Source of the DNA: JAGQUL01 sp038212015
GTDB lineage: Bacteria > Actinomycetota > Thermoleophilia > Gaiellales > SKUG01
DNA: 27,860 bases
Direction: 5' to 3'
NCBI GenBank assembly: GCA_038212015.1
Contig: JBBQUY010000045.1
Coordinates: 1 to 27,860 of the forward strand
A program made the position numbers and the translations under genes. This document shows positions 1 through 8,427 of the stretch, piece by piece; position 1 is the first letter of the stretch; the number at the start of each line of letters is the position of its first letter. The notes beneath the pieces were generated by a model that did not search any database, was not told the origin of the DNA, and saw nothing but the letters and a program-made list of their open reading frames with translations.

Positions 1-2
1 AG

Positions 3-3000
3 GGTGTCAATTATGTCTCGGTGCGTGTGACGAACACGAATGCGCTCACGACCACCAATGTCGACACGTTCGAGGTGCGCAAGGATACGGTTGCGGCGCC
101 TGCGGTCACGACGCTTGCTGCGAGCTCTCCGACGATCACGGCGCCGTCGGTGTCGTGGACGACGGTGTCTGATGCGACGAGCGGCGTTGCGTACTACCGT
201 GTGTATCGCGGCACGTCGAGCACGGGTCCGTGGACGCAGGCCTCCACGAACGGTTCGCCGACCACGGGCGTGTACACCGACACCGCTGCCACCGTGAATC
301 AGACGCACTGGTACAAGGTGCAGGCCGTTGACCAGGCCGGCAACGAGAGCGCGGCGTCGAATGTCGTGAGCGTCTACTACCACCGCGCGCCGAATCCCGC
401 GACGCTCGTGACGCCACTCGATTCCGCGACGGGCGTCTCGCCGCTTCCGACGCTCACCGCGCAGCATGTGGATCTGGATTCGCATACCGGTACGCTCGCG
501 TTTGAAGTGTGCGCGGATCTGGGTTGCTCGACGGTCGTGCGCTCGGGTTCTTCGGCCGTGGGTATCGCGAGTGGCTCCAACGGCTCGTGGGCGGTGCCGA
601 CCAGCCTTGCCCAAGGCACGCAGTACTGGTGGCGAGCGCGTTCGACGGATCAGCATGGTGCGGTCGGCGCGTGGAGCGTGATCTGGACGTTCACGACGAG
701 CACCGGTCCGACGATCACCGACAACCAGGCGGGCGATGCGACCTGGCGAAGTATCAACAACGGTTCCTATGACGTTGATTTCTCCGATGCGCTGGGCCTG
801 GATCGGTTCGAGGTGCGTGTGTGGTCGGGAGCGGGCCAGACGGGGGCCATGCGCCAGGACTGGACGCTCGTCGTCGGTTCGCTCGCTGGCACGGCGCATA
901 CGACGAATTGGGCGCTGCCGGCGTCGACATGGACGGCGCTGGCTGAAGGCGTCAACTACGTGAGCGTGCGTGCGTTCAACGATTCCGCGGGCGTCAGTGT
1001 GCTCGTGGATGCGTTCGAGGTCCGCAAGGACGTCTCGGCAGCGGCACCCGGAATCGTCAACGACGGACCCGCCGTCGACGTGGACTGGTGGGCGTCGACC
1101 AGCTCGCTCGATACGAACTGGACCGCGTCGACAGGCGAGACGGGCCTGAGCGGCGTGCTGCGCTATGAGTACTGCATCTCCACGCTCGCGGCGTGTGGTG
1201 GCACGGTGGCGCGAACGTGGACGAACGCCGGGACCGGCACGGCGGTCACTGCCGCGGGGTTGAGCCTGGTGAACGGCACCCAGTACTTCGTCGCGATGCG
1301 GATGGTCGACGTCGCTGGCAACACGAGCGCCGCAGCGTCGAGTGACGCATTCCGCGTCGACGCGAGCGCACCGACGGCACCGACGCTGGTGACGCCGGCG
1401 GCAGCGGCGACGGTGACGGCAACGCCCGCGCTGACGGCGACCTACAACGATCCTGCGCCTGCCTCGCCCGGGCAGCTGAGCTTCGAGCTGTGCTCGGTCT
1501 CCGATTGCAGCACCGTGGTGCAGAGTGGTATCAGCGCCGCGGGGATCGCGGCAGCGACAAACGGATCCTGGACGCCGACAGCGCTCGCCGGCGGCTCATA
1601 CTGGTGGCGCGCGCGCGCCACCGACAGTGCCGGCACGACCGGACCCTGGAGTGCCGCTCGCGCGTTCCTGCTCACCTATCCACCGACCACCCCGACGCTC
1701 GTGAGCCCCGCTGCGGGCGCGTGGGTGAACGTCGCCACGCCGATGCTGACGGCGACGTTCGTGGATCCCGACGCCGGTGCGACCGGGCAGCTCAGCTTCC
1801 AGCTGTGCCTCGATTCCTCATGTGCGAGCGTCGACCAACTCGGAACGAGCGCCATGAGCATCGCGGCCGGATCGAATGGCAGCTGGACTCCCACTGCGAT
1901 CCCCAACGGAGCGACGCGATACTGGCGAGTGCGCGGCAACGACGGAACCTCCGACGGTCCCTGGAGCGCCACTCGCATCGTTCGTATCGATATTGCGCCG
2001 CCGCCGGCAATCACCACGCTCACTGCGCCGACGCCGACAAGCAGCACGCCCGCGCTGAGCTGGACGACGGTCGTCGACGCTGAATCCGGAACCGCCTACT
2101 ACCGCGTCTACCGCTCGAACGCGGCCGGCGTACTGGGCAGCCAGGTCAACACCGACGGTGCCACCACGACAGGTGCGTTCACCGACACGGGAGCGCCCGG
2201 CACAGGCACCTGGCATTACACCGTGCGCGCCGTGGATGCCGTCGGCAATGAACAGCTGCTCGGTAACAACCAGGTCGCCGTCGTGTACACCGCGCCGCTG
2301 TACCTGCGTGCGAACGCCGCGACCAACCTCACGAATGCCTGGACGATCGAGACCATCGCGGGCACGGTGGCGAACACCGTCACGAAGCCGAAGGTCAGCC
2401 AAAACGCCGGCTACGTGCAGTTCGAGCCAGGCCTGGCACCCAACACCCCGTCGTTCCTGGGTGCGCTTCCCGCATCGCCGAGCGGGCGCGGCTGGATCTA
2501 TGAGCAGGCCGCAGGGACCGGGCACGTCGCTGGGTCGTGGCGGTTCTGGATGACGACGAACGCGTCGCGCACGCATACCGGCTTCATGAACGTGCGCGCA
2601 TGGAAGGTCACCACCGACGGCGCCGGAGCGATCCAGACGAGCACTGCACTGAGCGGATGGGTGCAGGGCGCCACCAATGTCGGCGCATCCACCGTCGACC
2701 AGAACCACTCCGTCGACGTCGCGATGCCCCAGGTCACGTTCGCGGCCGGTGAGCACCTGTATGTCGAGTACTGGGAAAACATCACCGTCGCCGCCAGCGG
2801 CGGCGGCTCCGCAAATACCACGGTGACGTTCCAGGTCGACACCTCGAGCGAACGCATCGAGCCCACCGGGCCGATCCCACCGATGAACGTCACCTCCACG
2901 AACCCGGCGTCACTGGCGCAGGGTCGCCGCGACGTGGTCGTGCGCGTCAACGGCACAGGCTTCGTGAGCGGTGCGACAGTCGCTTTCTCCGGAACCGGCA

Positions 3001-3590
3001 TCACCCTCGACTCCACCACCTGGGTCTCGGCCACAGTCATCGACGTGCAGGTCGACGTCGCAGGCGCCGCAGCGCTCGGCGCACGCAACGTCAGCGTCAC
3101 CAACCCTGACGCGAGCACCGCAACAGGCACCGGCATCTTCACGGTGACCGCGCCCAGCATCTCGATCGGCTTCTCCGCGCTGGGCTACGCCGACGCGGCT
3201 CGTGACACGACCGCTCCATACGCGATCGCGTTCGGCGCGATGACGACTGGCTCGATTCGCGAGATCGGACCAGCTGCGAGTGGTCAGACGCTCGCAGGTG
3301 CAGCCATCGAGGCGACCGTCACCAGCGACACGCACTCAATCCTGCAGGTAAGCAGCAGCGACTGGAGTGACGGCGCCACCAACACGATCAATGCCAGTCA
3401 GCTCGCAATCAAGCACTTCGGCGTCGCCGAGGCATGGACGCCACTCTCGACCACGGCCGCGAGCATCGATGGACCGACGGCACCTGCGACGACGACCTTC
3501 GCGCACGACCTGCGCCTGACGATCCCCGCGGCACAGGCGGCCGGAGCGTATTCGGCGACGATCACCTACACCGCGATCGTGGCACCCTGA
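3..3590 (+). CDS. Giant FN3-like repeat secreted/surface protein (5' end outside window)
   Basis: The reading frame is open to the left edge and the first visible residues (GVNYVSV...FEVRKD) match an internal segment near nt 945-1035, so the true start lies upstream. About 1195 residues are visible. They form tandem beta-sandwich modules: FN3-like units with 'YYRVYR' and 'HWYKVQAVD' strands (nt ~100-390 and ~2000-2300), and three copies of a module with a 'LSFELC..CSTVV..G' strand and a 'YWWRARATDS' strand (nt ~390-700, ~1370-1670, ~1680-1990). A TIG/IPT-like module follows at nt ~2880-3150. The last ~140 residues, ending 'YSATITYTAIVAP', resemble the C-terminal strand of WxL-like surface domains, which is only a resemblance. 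No catalytic motif is seen. Such proteins are usually exported and act in adhesion or as cell-surface scaffolds; that role is inferred. The stop codon is TGA at 3588-3590. Confidence 0.85.
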   Translation, partial: GVNYVSVRVTNTNALTTTNVDTFEVRKDTVAAPAVTTLAASSPTITAPSVSWTTVSDATSGVAYYRVYRGTSSTGPWTQASTNGSPTTGVYTDTAATVNQTHWYKVQAVDQAGNESAASNVVSVYYHRAPNPATLVTPLDSATGVSPLPTLTAQHVDLDSHTGTLAFEVCADLGCSTVVRSGSSAVGIASGSNGSWAVPTSLAQGTQYWWRARSTDQHGAVGAWSVIWTFTTSTGPTITDNQAGDATWRSINNGSYDVDFSDALGLDRFEVRVWSGAGQTGAMRQDWTLVVGSLAGTAHTTNWALPASTWTALAEGVNYVSVRAFNDSAGVSVLVDAFEVRKDVSAAAPGIVNDGPAVDVDWWASTSSLDTNWTASTGETGLSGVLRYEYCISTLAACGGTVARTWTNAGTGTAVTAAGLSLVNGTQYFVAMRMVDVAGNTSAAASSDAFRVDASAPTAPTLVTPAAAATVTATPALTATYNDPAPASPGQLSFELCSVSDCSTVVQSGISAAGIAAATNGSWTPTALAGGSYWWRARATDSAGTTGPWSAARAFLLTYPPTTPTLVSPAAGAWVNVATPMLTATFVDPDAGATGQLSFQLCLDSSCASVDQLGTSAMSIAAGSNGSWTPTAIPNGATRYWRVRGNDGTSDGPWSATRIVRIDIAPPPAITTLTAPTPTSSTPALSWTTVVDAESGTAYYRVYRSNAAGVLGSQVNTDGATTTGAFTDTGAPGTGTWHYTVRAVDAVGNEQLLGNNQVAVVYTAPLYLRANAATNLTNAWTIETIAGTVANTVTKPKVSQNAGYVQFEPGLAPNTPSFLGALPASPSGRGWIYEQAAGTGHVAGSWRFWMTTNASRTHTGFMNVRAWKVTTDGAGAIQTSTALSGWVQGATNVGASTVDQNHSVDVAMPQVTFAAGEHLYVEYWENITVAASGGGSANTTVTFQVDTSSERIEPTGPIPPMNVTSTNPASLAQGRRDVVVRVNGTGFVSGATVAFSGTGITLDSTTWVSATVIDVQVDVAGAAALGARNVSVTNPDASTATGTGIFTVTAPSISIGFSALGYADAARDTTAPYAIAFGAMTTGSIREIGPAASGQTLAGAAIEATVTSDTHSILQVSSSDWSDGATNTINASQLAIKHFGVAEAWTPLSTTAASIDGPTAPATTTFAHDLRLTIPAAQAAGAYSATITYTAIVAP

Positions 3591-3644
3591 TCACCGAGGC
3601 ACCCCGCGCGCATGTCCGGCGCGTCGTCCGGTCCCACCGTCGGG

Positions 3645-3650
3645 TAGGTT
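3645..3650 (+). promoter_or_regulatory. Candidate -10 element for the CPBP protease gene
   Basis: TAGGTT fits an actinobacterial TANNNT -10 box. It lies just downstream of the giant protein's stop and 88 bases before the first canonical start (ATG 3739). No convincing -35 is visible. The CPBP frame is already open here, so transcription could begin close to a non-canonical start. Confidence 0.3.
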
Positions 3651-3738
3651 CGGAAACATCGACGAGAGAGCCCCCGACCCGACCCCCCAGCCGGCCGATG
3701 ATGTCGACCATGAGCTGCGCTCGCCGCTCGGCGCGGTC

Positions 3739-4509
3739 ATGCTCGGCGTGTTCGTGGTGCTCGGCTTCATCAGCGTGCAGTTCGCCGCAGGGGCCCTGTT
3801 GTACGCGCTCGACGTCGACCTGCAGGTATCGGGCGACGTCTCGCTCGCCGAAGCCCTTGCAATCAGCGCGATCCAGGTCATTGGAATCCTCGCGATCGTC
3901 GCGCTGGTGATGGCCGGCCACGCAACGTGGCGCGGAATCGGCATCCGCGCACCGCGTGGCGCCTTCGGTGCAGGCTGGCGCGCTCTGATGCCGGTGGGCC
4001 TGCTCGTGATCGGTCCGTCCGTCGGCGTCGCGCTCGTCAGCGACGCGGGCATCGTCGCCGACCGCGTCACGCCGACGCTGGCGGTCGCGTTCATCACGCT
4101 GGCGCTGCTCATCGCGATCAACGAGGAGCTCTGGTTCCGCGGGCTGCTCGTCGACGCCCTGGACACGGCCCGCCGACCGTGGCTGACGATCGTCGCGTCG
4201 GCGGTGCTGTTCGGGCTGCCGCATGCGGGCAACACCACCGCGCACCTGGTCAACGCGATCGCCGTGACGCTCGCCGTCGGGATTCCGTTCACGGTGGTGC
4301 GGCTGCGCTTCGGTGGACTTGGATCGCTCATCGCGTGGCACGCGCTCATCGACACGTGGGCGTTCCTGCACACCGCCAGCGTGACGCCACAAGGGTCGCC
4401 CGACATCGCTGACGTCGTGGCGACCCTCGTGCTGCCGTCGCTCGTGGCGATCGGCTACGTGTGGTGGTATCGACGCACGCGAACGCTCACGCCGTCGCGA
4501 CGTTTGTGA
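3739..4509 (+). CDS. CPBP family intramembrane glutamic endopeptidase
   Basis: This 256-aa polytopic membrane protein carries the CPBP (Abi/CAAX-protease-like) signature in order: 'EELWFRGLL' (EExxxR, from about residue 130), then 'GLPHAGN' (His motif), then 'HALIDTW' near residue 203. These residues form the glutamate/histidine active site of the family, which cleaves substrates within the membrane; the substrate here is unknown. Hydrophobic segments are evident from residues 2-24 onward. ATG 3739 is the first ATG/GTG/TTG in the frame, but the frame is open upstream to about nt 3520 and encodes an acidic stretch just before the first helix, so a CTG or other rare start near 3715 or 3658 is possible. 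The 3' end overlaps the convergent gene by 23 bases. Family assignment is secure; physiological role is unknown. Confidence 0.85.
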   Translation: MLGVFVVLGFISVQFAAGALLYALDVDLQVSGDVSLAEALAISAIQVIGILAIVALVMAGHATWRGIGIRAPRGAFGAGWRALMPVGLLVIGPSVGVALVSDAGIVADRVTPTLAVAFITLALLIAINEELWFRGLLVDALDTARRPWLTIVASAVLFGLPHAGNTTAHLVNAIAVTLAVGIPFTVVRLRFGGLGSLIAWHALIDTWAFLHTASVTPQGSPDIADVVATLVLPSLVAIGYVWWYRRTRTLTPSRRL

Positions 4510-4903
4510 ACCAGTCGTCCTCGTCGATGACCGCGAACAGGCCCTCGACGTCCGGTGCGGTGGCGGCGACGTCCGGAACGACGTTCGCGACGCCGAAGAT
4601 CGAGTCGGTGACCCGTGAGCCGATCTCGCGCAGCACTCCCACCGGGACCGGTGGCAGGTCGGCAGGGCTGCGAGCGTCGAGCGGTGTGGCGCGAAGCGCG
4701 ACGGTCTCGCCGCCGCGGAAGCCGGGTCGGCTTTCCACGAGCGCTGCCTCGATGCGCCACCCGGCCAGGGCGACGCGGTGCCTGGCAGCCACATAGCCGA
4801 CGACCACGTCGATGCACGACAGCATGCGTCGGCGCTCCGTGGTGACGGGCCCGAGGATGCGCGTGGTCGGCAGCTGGATCGGTGTGATCGTCGTCTGCGT
4901 CAT
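4487..4903 (-). CDS. Hypothetical protein, 138 aa
   Basis: I do not recognise this family. The start is set at ATG 4903 because a GGAAGG ribosome site sits 8 bases upstream; another ATG two codons earlier (4909) is too close to that site. The frame extends further upstream to 5176, but that extension is Arg/Pro-rich and looks non-coding. The protein is soluble with no signal peptide or membrane segment. It begins 'MTQTTITPIQLPTTRILGP' and has a hydrophobic core 'CIDVVVGYVAARHRVALAGW'. The C-terminus is acidic and aromatic ('AVIDEDDWFTNV'). It converges on the CPBP gene and overlaps its last 23 bases (4487-4509). Nothing nearby suggests a function. Confidence 0.6.
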   Translation of the reverse strand: MTQTTITPIQLPTTRILGPVTTERRRMLSCIDVVVGYVAARHRVALAGWRIEAALVESRPGFRGGETVALRATPLDARSPADLPPVPVGVLREIGSRVTDSIFGVANVVPDVAATAPDVEGLFAVIDEDDWFTNVATA

Positions 4904-5249
4904 GGTCATGTCCTTCCGTGGCGGTGCATGGCGATGGGATGGGTCTGCCCGTGGCTGCAGGTTCGAACGCATGTCGATCGTCGGGTGCGGCCGCCTCTGG
5001 GCCGCGCCGTGGCCCACTCCGACCGGCGGCGGCCGGAGGCCTCGTGCCTGCGTCTCGCGGGCGTCACCCGGGCGCGACTGACACCGAGCGCTCGCGGCGA
5101 CTGACGACGCAGGCGCGTCCATCATGTCCAGGAGCCCGGGTCGAGGCGGTGTCGGAAATCGCTCTGACACGCTCAATCCACGTGTTCATGCGGATTGACA
5201 TCGGTGCATCTGGTTGACATGTCAGTCAATAAACAGCACGCCGAAAGGC
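4904..5249. other. Divergent intergenic region without a supported gene
   Basis: This stretch lies between the hypothetical gene (-) and the DUF378 gene (+). Reading frames crossing it are Arg/Pro-rich and look like noise. The right half is noticeably richer in A+T. It holds two TTGACAT heptamers (5195-5201 and 5214-5220), 19 bases apart start to start, the second inside a perfect 10-base palindrome at 5215-5224. No clear promoter for the minus-strand gene was found. Confidence 0.5.
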
Positions 5250-5279
5250 TTGCATCTGGCGTGGAACCGGGCATAGTAG
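5250..5279 (+). promoter_or_regulatory. Candidate promoter of the DUF378 gene
   Basis: A -35-like TTGCAT (5250-5255) is followed by CATAGT (5272-5277) or TAGTAG (5274-5279), giving 16 or 18 base spacing. It is about 95 bases upstream of the start codon, leaving a leader that contains a 7-bp hairpin at 5286-5303. The match is reasonable but not experimentally supported. Confidence 0.4.
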
Positions 5280-5285
5280 GAAGTG

Positions 5286-5303
5286 CGCGGCACAGTTGCC
5301 GCG
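5286..5303 (+). promoter_or_regulatory. Perfect 7-bp hairpin/palindrome at the predicted transcription start
   Basis: CGCGGCA and TGCCGCG flank a CAGT loop. It falls 7-10 bases after the predicted -10, so it could be the first structure in the mRNA leader or a repressor operator. Which of these it is cannot be told from sequence. Confidence 0.4.
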
Positions 5304-5374
5304 TGATTCATACAACAGCCACGGATCGATCGGCACCTTCATCGCCGGAGATTCGCGAACAAGGAGACACTGCA

Positions 5375-5578
5375 ATGAAGTTCCTCAACATCGACACGAT
5401 CGCCATGTTCCTGCTCATGATCGCCGGCCTCAACGCCGGTGTCAGCGCCGTCTTCGACTACGACGCACTCGGGCAGGTCCTCAACGGCGGTGTCTCCACC
5501 GCCTTCTACGCCCTGGTCGGCCTGAGCGCGTGCTACGCGATCGCTGACCGCATGGGCGTCCTCCCGTCGCACGAGTAA
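5375..5578 (+). CDS. DUF378 family small membrane protein, 67 aa
   Basis: The protein has two transmembrane helices (about residues 6-27 and 41-58) and the DUF378 pattern: 'DTIAMFLLMIAGLNAGV' at the N-terminus, 'FDYDALGQVL' between the helices, then 'FYALVGLSACYAIAD'. The family, which includes Bacillus YuzA, is widespread in bacteria, is about this length and has no established biochemical function. ATG 5375 is chosen because AAGGAG (5361-5366) lies 8 bases upstream; longer frames reaching back to 5195 lack this. The long leader with a hairpin and paired heptamers suggests regulated expression. The gene is monocistronic, ending before a strong terminator. Confidence 0.85.
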   Translation: MKFLNIDTIAMFLLMIAGLNAGVSAVFDYDALGQVLNGGVSTAFYALVGLSACYAIADRMGVLPSHE

Positions 5579-5612
5579 TCGCTGCGACCTGAGTGACGAC
5601 AGGTAGAAGACG

Positions 5613-5642
5613 CGAGGGCCCCGGCAGCAGCCGGGGCCCTCG
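5613..5642 (+). terminator. Strong hairpin terminator after the DUF378 gene
   Basis: A perfect 12-bp GC-rich stem (arms 5613-5624 and 5631-5642) closes a 6-base loop CAGCAG. It starts 34 bases after the DUF378 stop and lies 36 bases beyond the end of the convergent pilT-like gene, so it may serve both. There is no clear T-run, as is common in high-GC actinobacteria. Confidence 0.75.
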
Positions 5643-5677
5643 TCGCATTCTGGGGGTGGGGCGGGGGGATGGCCGCG

Positions 5678-7192
5678 TCAGGCGGCCTGGGCAGGCGGAA
5701 GAGGTGGTGGCGGCGCAGGTGCGGCGACCTGCGGCGGTGGTGGCGCTGCAGCGGTGCCGGGTGGCGGAACGGCGGCTGGTGGCGGGACCGAGCCCGGAGT
5801 GGCAGCTGCAGGTGGCGCAGACGGCGGAGCACCGGGAGGCGCGGCTGGCGGCGCGGCGGCAGGCGGCGCAGCTCCTGGCAGCGCAGCCCCTGGCGGTGCG
5901 GCGCCGGGGGGTGCAGCGGCAGGCGGTGAAGGCGCTGCCGCAGCGGGCGCTGCGCTGGGCGGAGCGGCTGGTGCAGCTGGTGCGGCCGGGGCAGCTGGCT
6001 GGGCCGGTGCGGCCTGTGCCTGCGGAGCGGCCTGGGGCGGTGCGGCAGCAGCGGCAGCAGCGTTGCGACGGATGTCGACCTGCGCCTGCGCCTTGACCGA
6101 TTCCAGCGTCAGCTTGAAGTTCTGGGGGCTCGTCGTCAGGTGCGAAGCTTCTTCCTCGCTGATGCGTCCGGCCATGATCAGCTTGATGAGCGCCTGATCG
6201 AACGTCTGCATCCCGTAGTACTCGCCGTCACCGATCGCCTCGTTGATCTTGGCGGTCTCTTCGGGATTGGTGATGCAGTCGGCGATGCGTGACGTGGCGA
6301 CCATGACCTCCACGACTGCGGTGCGCTTGCCGTCGATCGTCTTGGCAAGGCGCTGCGAGACGATCCCCTTGAGTGCGCCGGCGAGCATCGAGCGTGCCTG
6401 CTGCTCCGCGTTCGAGGGGAACAGGTCGAGCACGCGCGCGATCGTTTCCTGCGCGTTGATCGTGTGGAGCGTTGCCAGGACCAGGTGGCCGGTCTCTGCG
6501 GCGGCGAGCGCCGTTCGCATCGTCTCCTCGTCGCGAATCTCGCCGATGAGGATGACGTCCGGGTCCTGGCGCAGCGCGCGCCGCAGTCCCTGGCCGAAGT
6601 CGAGGGTGTCGGCGCCGACCTCGCGCTGCGAGACGATCGACTTGTGATTGGGATGCACGATCTCGATCGGATCCTCGATCGTGAGGATGTGCCCGGCCGT
6701 CTCGCGATTTCGATGGTCGATCATCGCCGCGAGCGTCGTGGTCTTGCCCGAACCGGTCGCGCCGGTGACGAGCACGAGTCCGTGGTGCGACAGCGCGAGG
6801 TGCTTGATCACCGGCGGCACGCCGATGTTGTCGATGTGCGGTACTTCCGCCGGGATCACGCGCAGCGTGATCGCGAGTCGCCCGCGCTCCTTGAAGATGT
6901 TCACGCGATATCGCGCGGTCCCCGGCAGTTCGTAGGACAGGTCGGCCTCGCCGGCGTGGTCGAACTCGCCACGAAGGTTGGGTCGACGCTCGGTGAGCGC
7001 GCCGATCACGCCCGCGAGCGTCGGTCGATCGAGGGGCCCGATATCGGGGATGTGCTGCAGGTTGCCGTGCACGCGCATGAACGGAGGCTCGTTCTCGCGC
7101 GCGTGCAGATCACTCCCGTCATAGTCGACGATGCGTTGCAGCATCAGGTGCAGGAGTTCGACGTGCTGTGCATTGGGCTGGAATTCGCTCAC
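5678..7192 (-). CDS. pilT: PilT-family type IV pilus retraction-type ATPase with long Ala/Pro tail
   Basis: The 504-aa cytoplasmic secretion ATPase shows an N-terminal 'GSDLHARENEPPFMRVHG' domain (SDLH...RVxG in PilT), Walker A 'GATGSGKTTT' (~144-153), Asp box 'LTIEDPIE' (~170-177), Walker B 'DVILIGEIRD' (~212-221) and His box 'HLVLATLHT' (~236-244). PilT hexamers hydrolyse ATP to depolymerise type IV pili. The globular part (~376 residues) has normal PilT length. The last ~128 residues are almost only Ala, Pro and a few Gly, unusual for the family. GTG 7192 is preferred; the frame extends to a TTG at 7261, but that extension is not conserved-looking. The SGNH gene lies just upstream on the same strand (stop at 7275), suggesting one operon. 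No pilin, PilB, PilC or PilM gene is in the window, so the partner machine is unknown. Confidence 0.9.
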   Translation of the reverse strand: MSEFQPNAQHVELLHLMLQRIVDYDGSDLHARENEPPFMRVHGNLQHIPDIGPLDRPTLAGVIGALTERRPNLRGEFDHAGEADLSYELPGTARYRVNIFKERGRLAITLRVIPAEVPHIDNIGVPPVIKHLALSHHGLVLVTGATGSGKTTTLAAMIDHRNRETAGHILTIEDPIEIVHPNHKSIVSQREVGADTLDFGQGLRRALRQDPDVILIGEIRDEETMRTALAAAETGHLVLATLHTINAQETIARVLDLFPSNAEQQARSMLAGALKGIVSQRLAKTIDGKRTAVVEVMVATSRIADCITNPEETAKINEAIGDGEYYGMQTFDQALIKLIMAGRISEEEASHLTTSPQNFKLTLESVKAQAQVDIRRNAAAAAAAPPQAAPQAQAAPAQPAAPAAPAAPAAPPSAAPAAAAPSPPAAAPPGAAPPGAALPGAAPPAAAPPAAPPGAPPSAPPAAATPGSVPPPAAVPPPGTAAAPPPPQVAAPAPPPPLPPAQAA

Positions 7193-7274
7193 GCGGCGCC
7201 TATCGGCAGTACAGGGATCGGACTGTAGCCCACCCGCTGCACCGGCTTCAGAATCGCCCAATTCCGGCGCCCAG

Positions 7275-8408
7275 TCAGGGATTTCCCGGCCGCCCCAGCA
7301 ACCGATCGCGATGCAGGCGCTCGAGCACGCGCTCGGTATTGGCCGGCGTCATGTGAATGCCGTCGTAGAACTGAGCGTCGTCGCCGCCGAACGACGACAG
7401 CTCCGACAGGTCGACGAACTCGAAATCCACGCCTCCGTCGCGTTGCAGCTGCTGCAGCTTCGCGCGCACCTCGCGCACGCGATCATCCATCCCGTAGCGC
7501 TCGAGCAGGTCCTCGGCGAGCGGGTGGTACGGGGTCAGGAAGATCGTCGGCACGTCGCCGCGCGCGTTCGCGATGCGGATCGCGTCGACGAACTCGGCGA
7601 GCGGCTCAGGCTCGATTCCCTCGTAGGAATCGCGCTCGAAGATGTAGCCGGCGTACTGCTCGACCTGGCGCCGGATGAGAGTCTCGCGAAACGCCTCGGT
7701 CGTTCCCAGCGGCAGCGACCACAGCTGCATGCCGTGCTCGGAAAATCGCGCCTCGCGCGGCTCCTGACCGTCGTCGCCGCCCCGTGCGACGGAGCGGATC
7801 GCGGACGTCAGCGTCTGCAGCTCGGTGAGCGTGCCCGCGCTCGCAACGCGCGTTATGAAGCGCTCGCTGCGCGACACGAAGCGCGACATGCGCGGATCCG
7901 TGGACAGCCCGTCGCGCAGCTGCTTGACGCGGAACGCATCCGCGTCGAGACCCCAGACCAGATGCGGGAACGTCGCGCCCTGTCGCTCCTGCATGAGCCG
8001 AACGAACAGCCACGCATCGCGCGGCACGCCACCGCTCACCGCGGCGTTGAACGCCCGCTGGCCCGTCAGGCGCTCGATGTGCGCGGGGTCGAACTTCATC
8101 GTGCGGCTCGACCCGAGCAGCACGACCTCCGGCTCGCGGCCGCGCTCGACGGCCGCCTCGTACAGGTCGAGCTTGGCCGAGCGCACCTCGGAGTTCTCCG
8201 CCACGAGCCATTTCGTGGAGCGACCGGTCACGCCCGTCGGGTCGACATACCAGTTCACCGCTGCCACCACGCCGACGCCGACGAGCGTCACCGCGAGCAG
8301 CCACCGCACGAACGACGCGTGCGAGAACTCGCCCCGATGTTCGTCCGCGCCCGGCACCGCGACCTGCTCGGGGTCGGCGTGCACGTCGATGATGGTGCTT
8401 CCGCTCAC
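7275..8408 (-). CDS. SGNH-hydrolase-like / AlgJ-type membrane-anchored partner of MBOAT acyltransferase
   Basis: This 377-aa protein has an N-terminal cytoplasmic segment, one transmembrane helix (~34-54) and an exported domain. That domain carries an SGNH-like 'LLGSSRTMKF' (Ser ~100/101) and, near the C-terminus, 'FYDGIHMTP' with Asp 349 and His 352 as the DxxH pair. This layout matches the AlgJ/AlgX/PatB-type esterase-fold proteins that receive acyl groups from an MBOAT channel and place them on an exported polysaccharide. The start is GTG 8408 with GAGGA eight bases upstream, in the 19-base gap after the MBOAT stop. It follows the MBOAT gene directly, which supports the pairing. The acceptor glycan is unknown. 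Confidence 0.75.
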   Translation of the reverse strand: MSGSTIIDVHADPEQVAVPGADEHRGEFSHASFVRWLLAVTLVGVGVVAAVNWYVDPTGVTGRSTKWLVAENSEVRSAKLDLYEAAVERGREPEVVLLGSSRTMKFDPAHIERLTGQRAFNAAVSGGVPRDAWLFVRLMQERQGATFPHLVWGLDADAFRVKQLRDGLSTDPRMSRFVSRSERFITRVASAGTLTELQTLTSAIRSVARGGDDGQEPREARFSEHGMQLWSLPLGTTEAFRETLIRRQVEQYAGYIFERDSYEGIEPEPLAEFVDAIRIANARGDVPTIFLTPYHPLAEDLLERYGMDDRVREVRAKLQQLQRDGGVDFEFVDLSELSSFGGDDAQFYDGIHMTPANTERVLERLHRDRLLGRPGNP

Positions 8409-8427
8409 GGCGACGATCCTCGCCTCG

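Noticed and set aside
4499..4513. Third copy of the 10126/10197 repeat (ACGTTTGTGA)
   Set aside because: Only about ten bases match, it lies in coding overlap and lacks the dyad arms; chance similarity.
5754..6197. Plus-strand Gly/Ala-rich frame opposite the PilT tail
   Set aside because: The glycine-rich reading is simply the reverse complement of the Ala/Pro tail codons.
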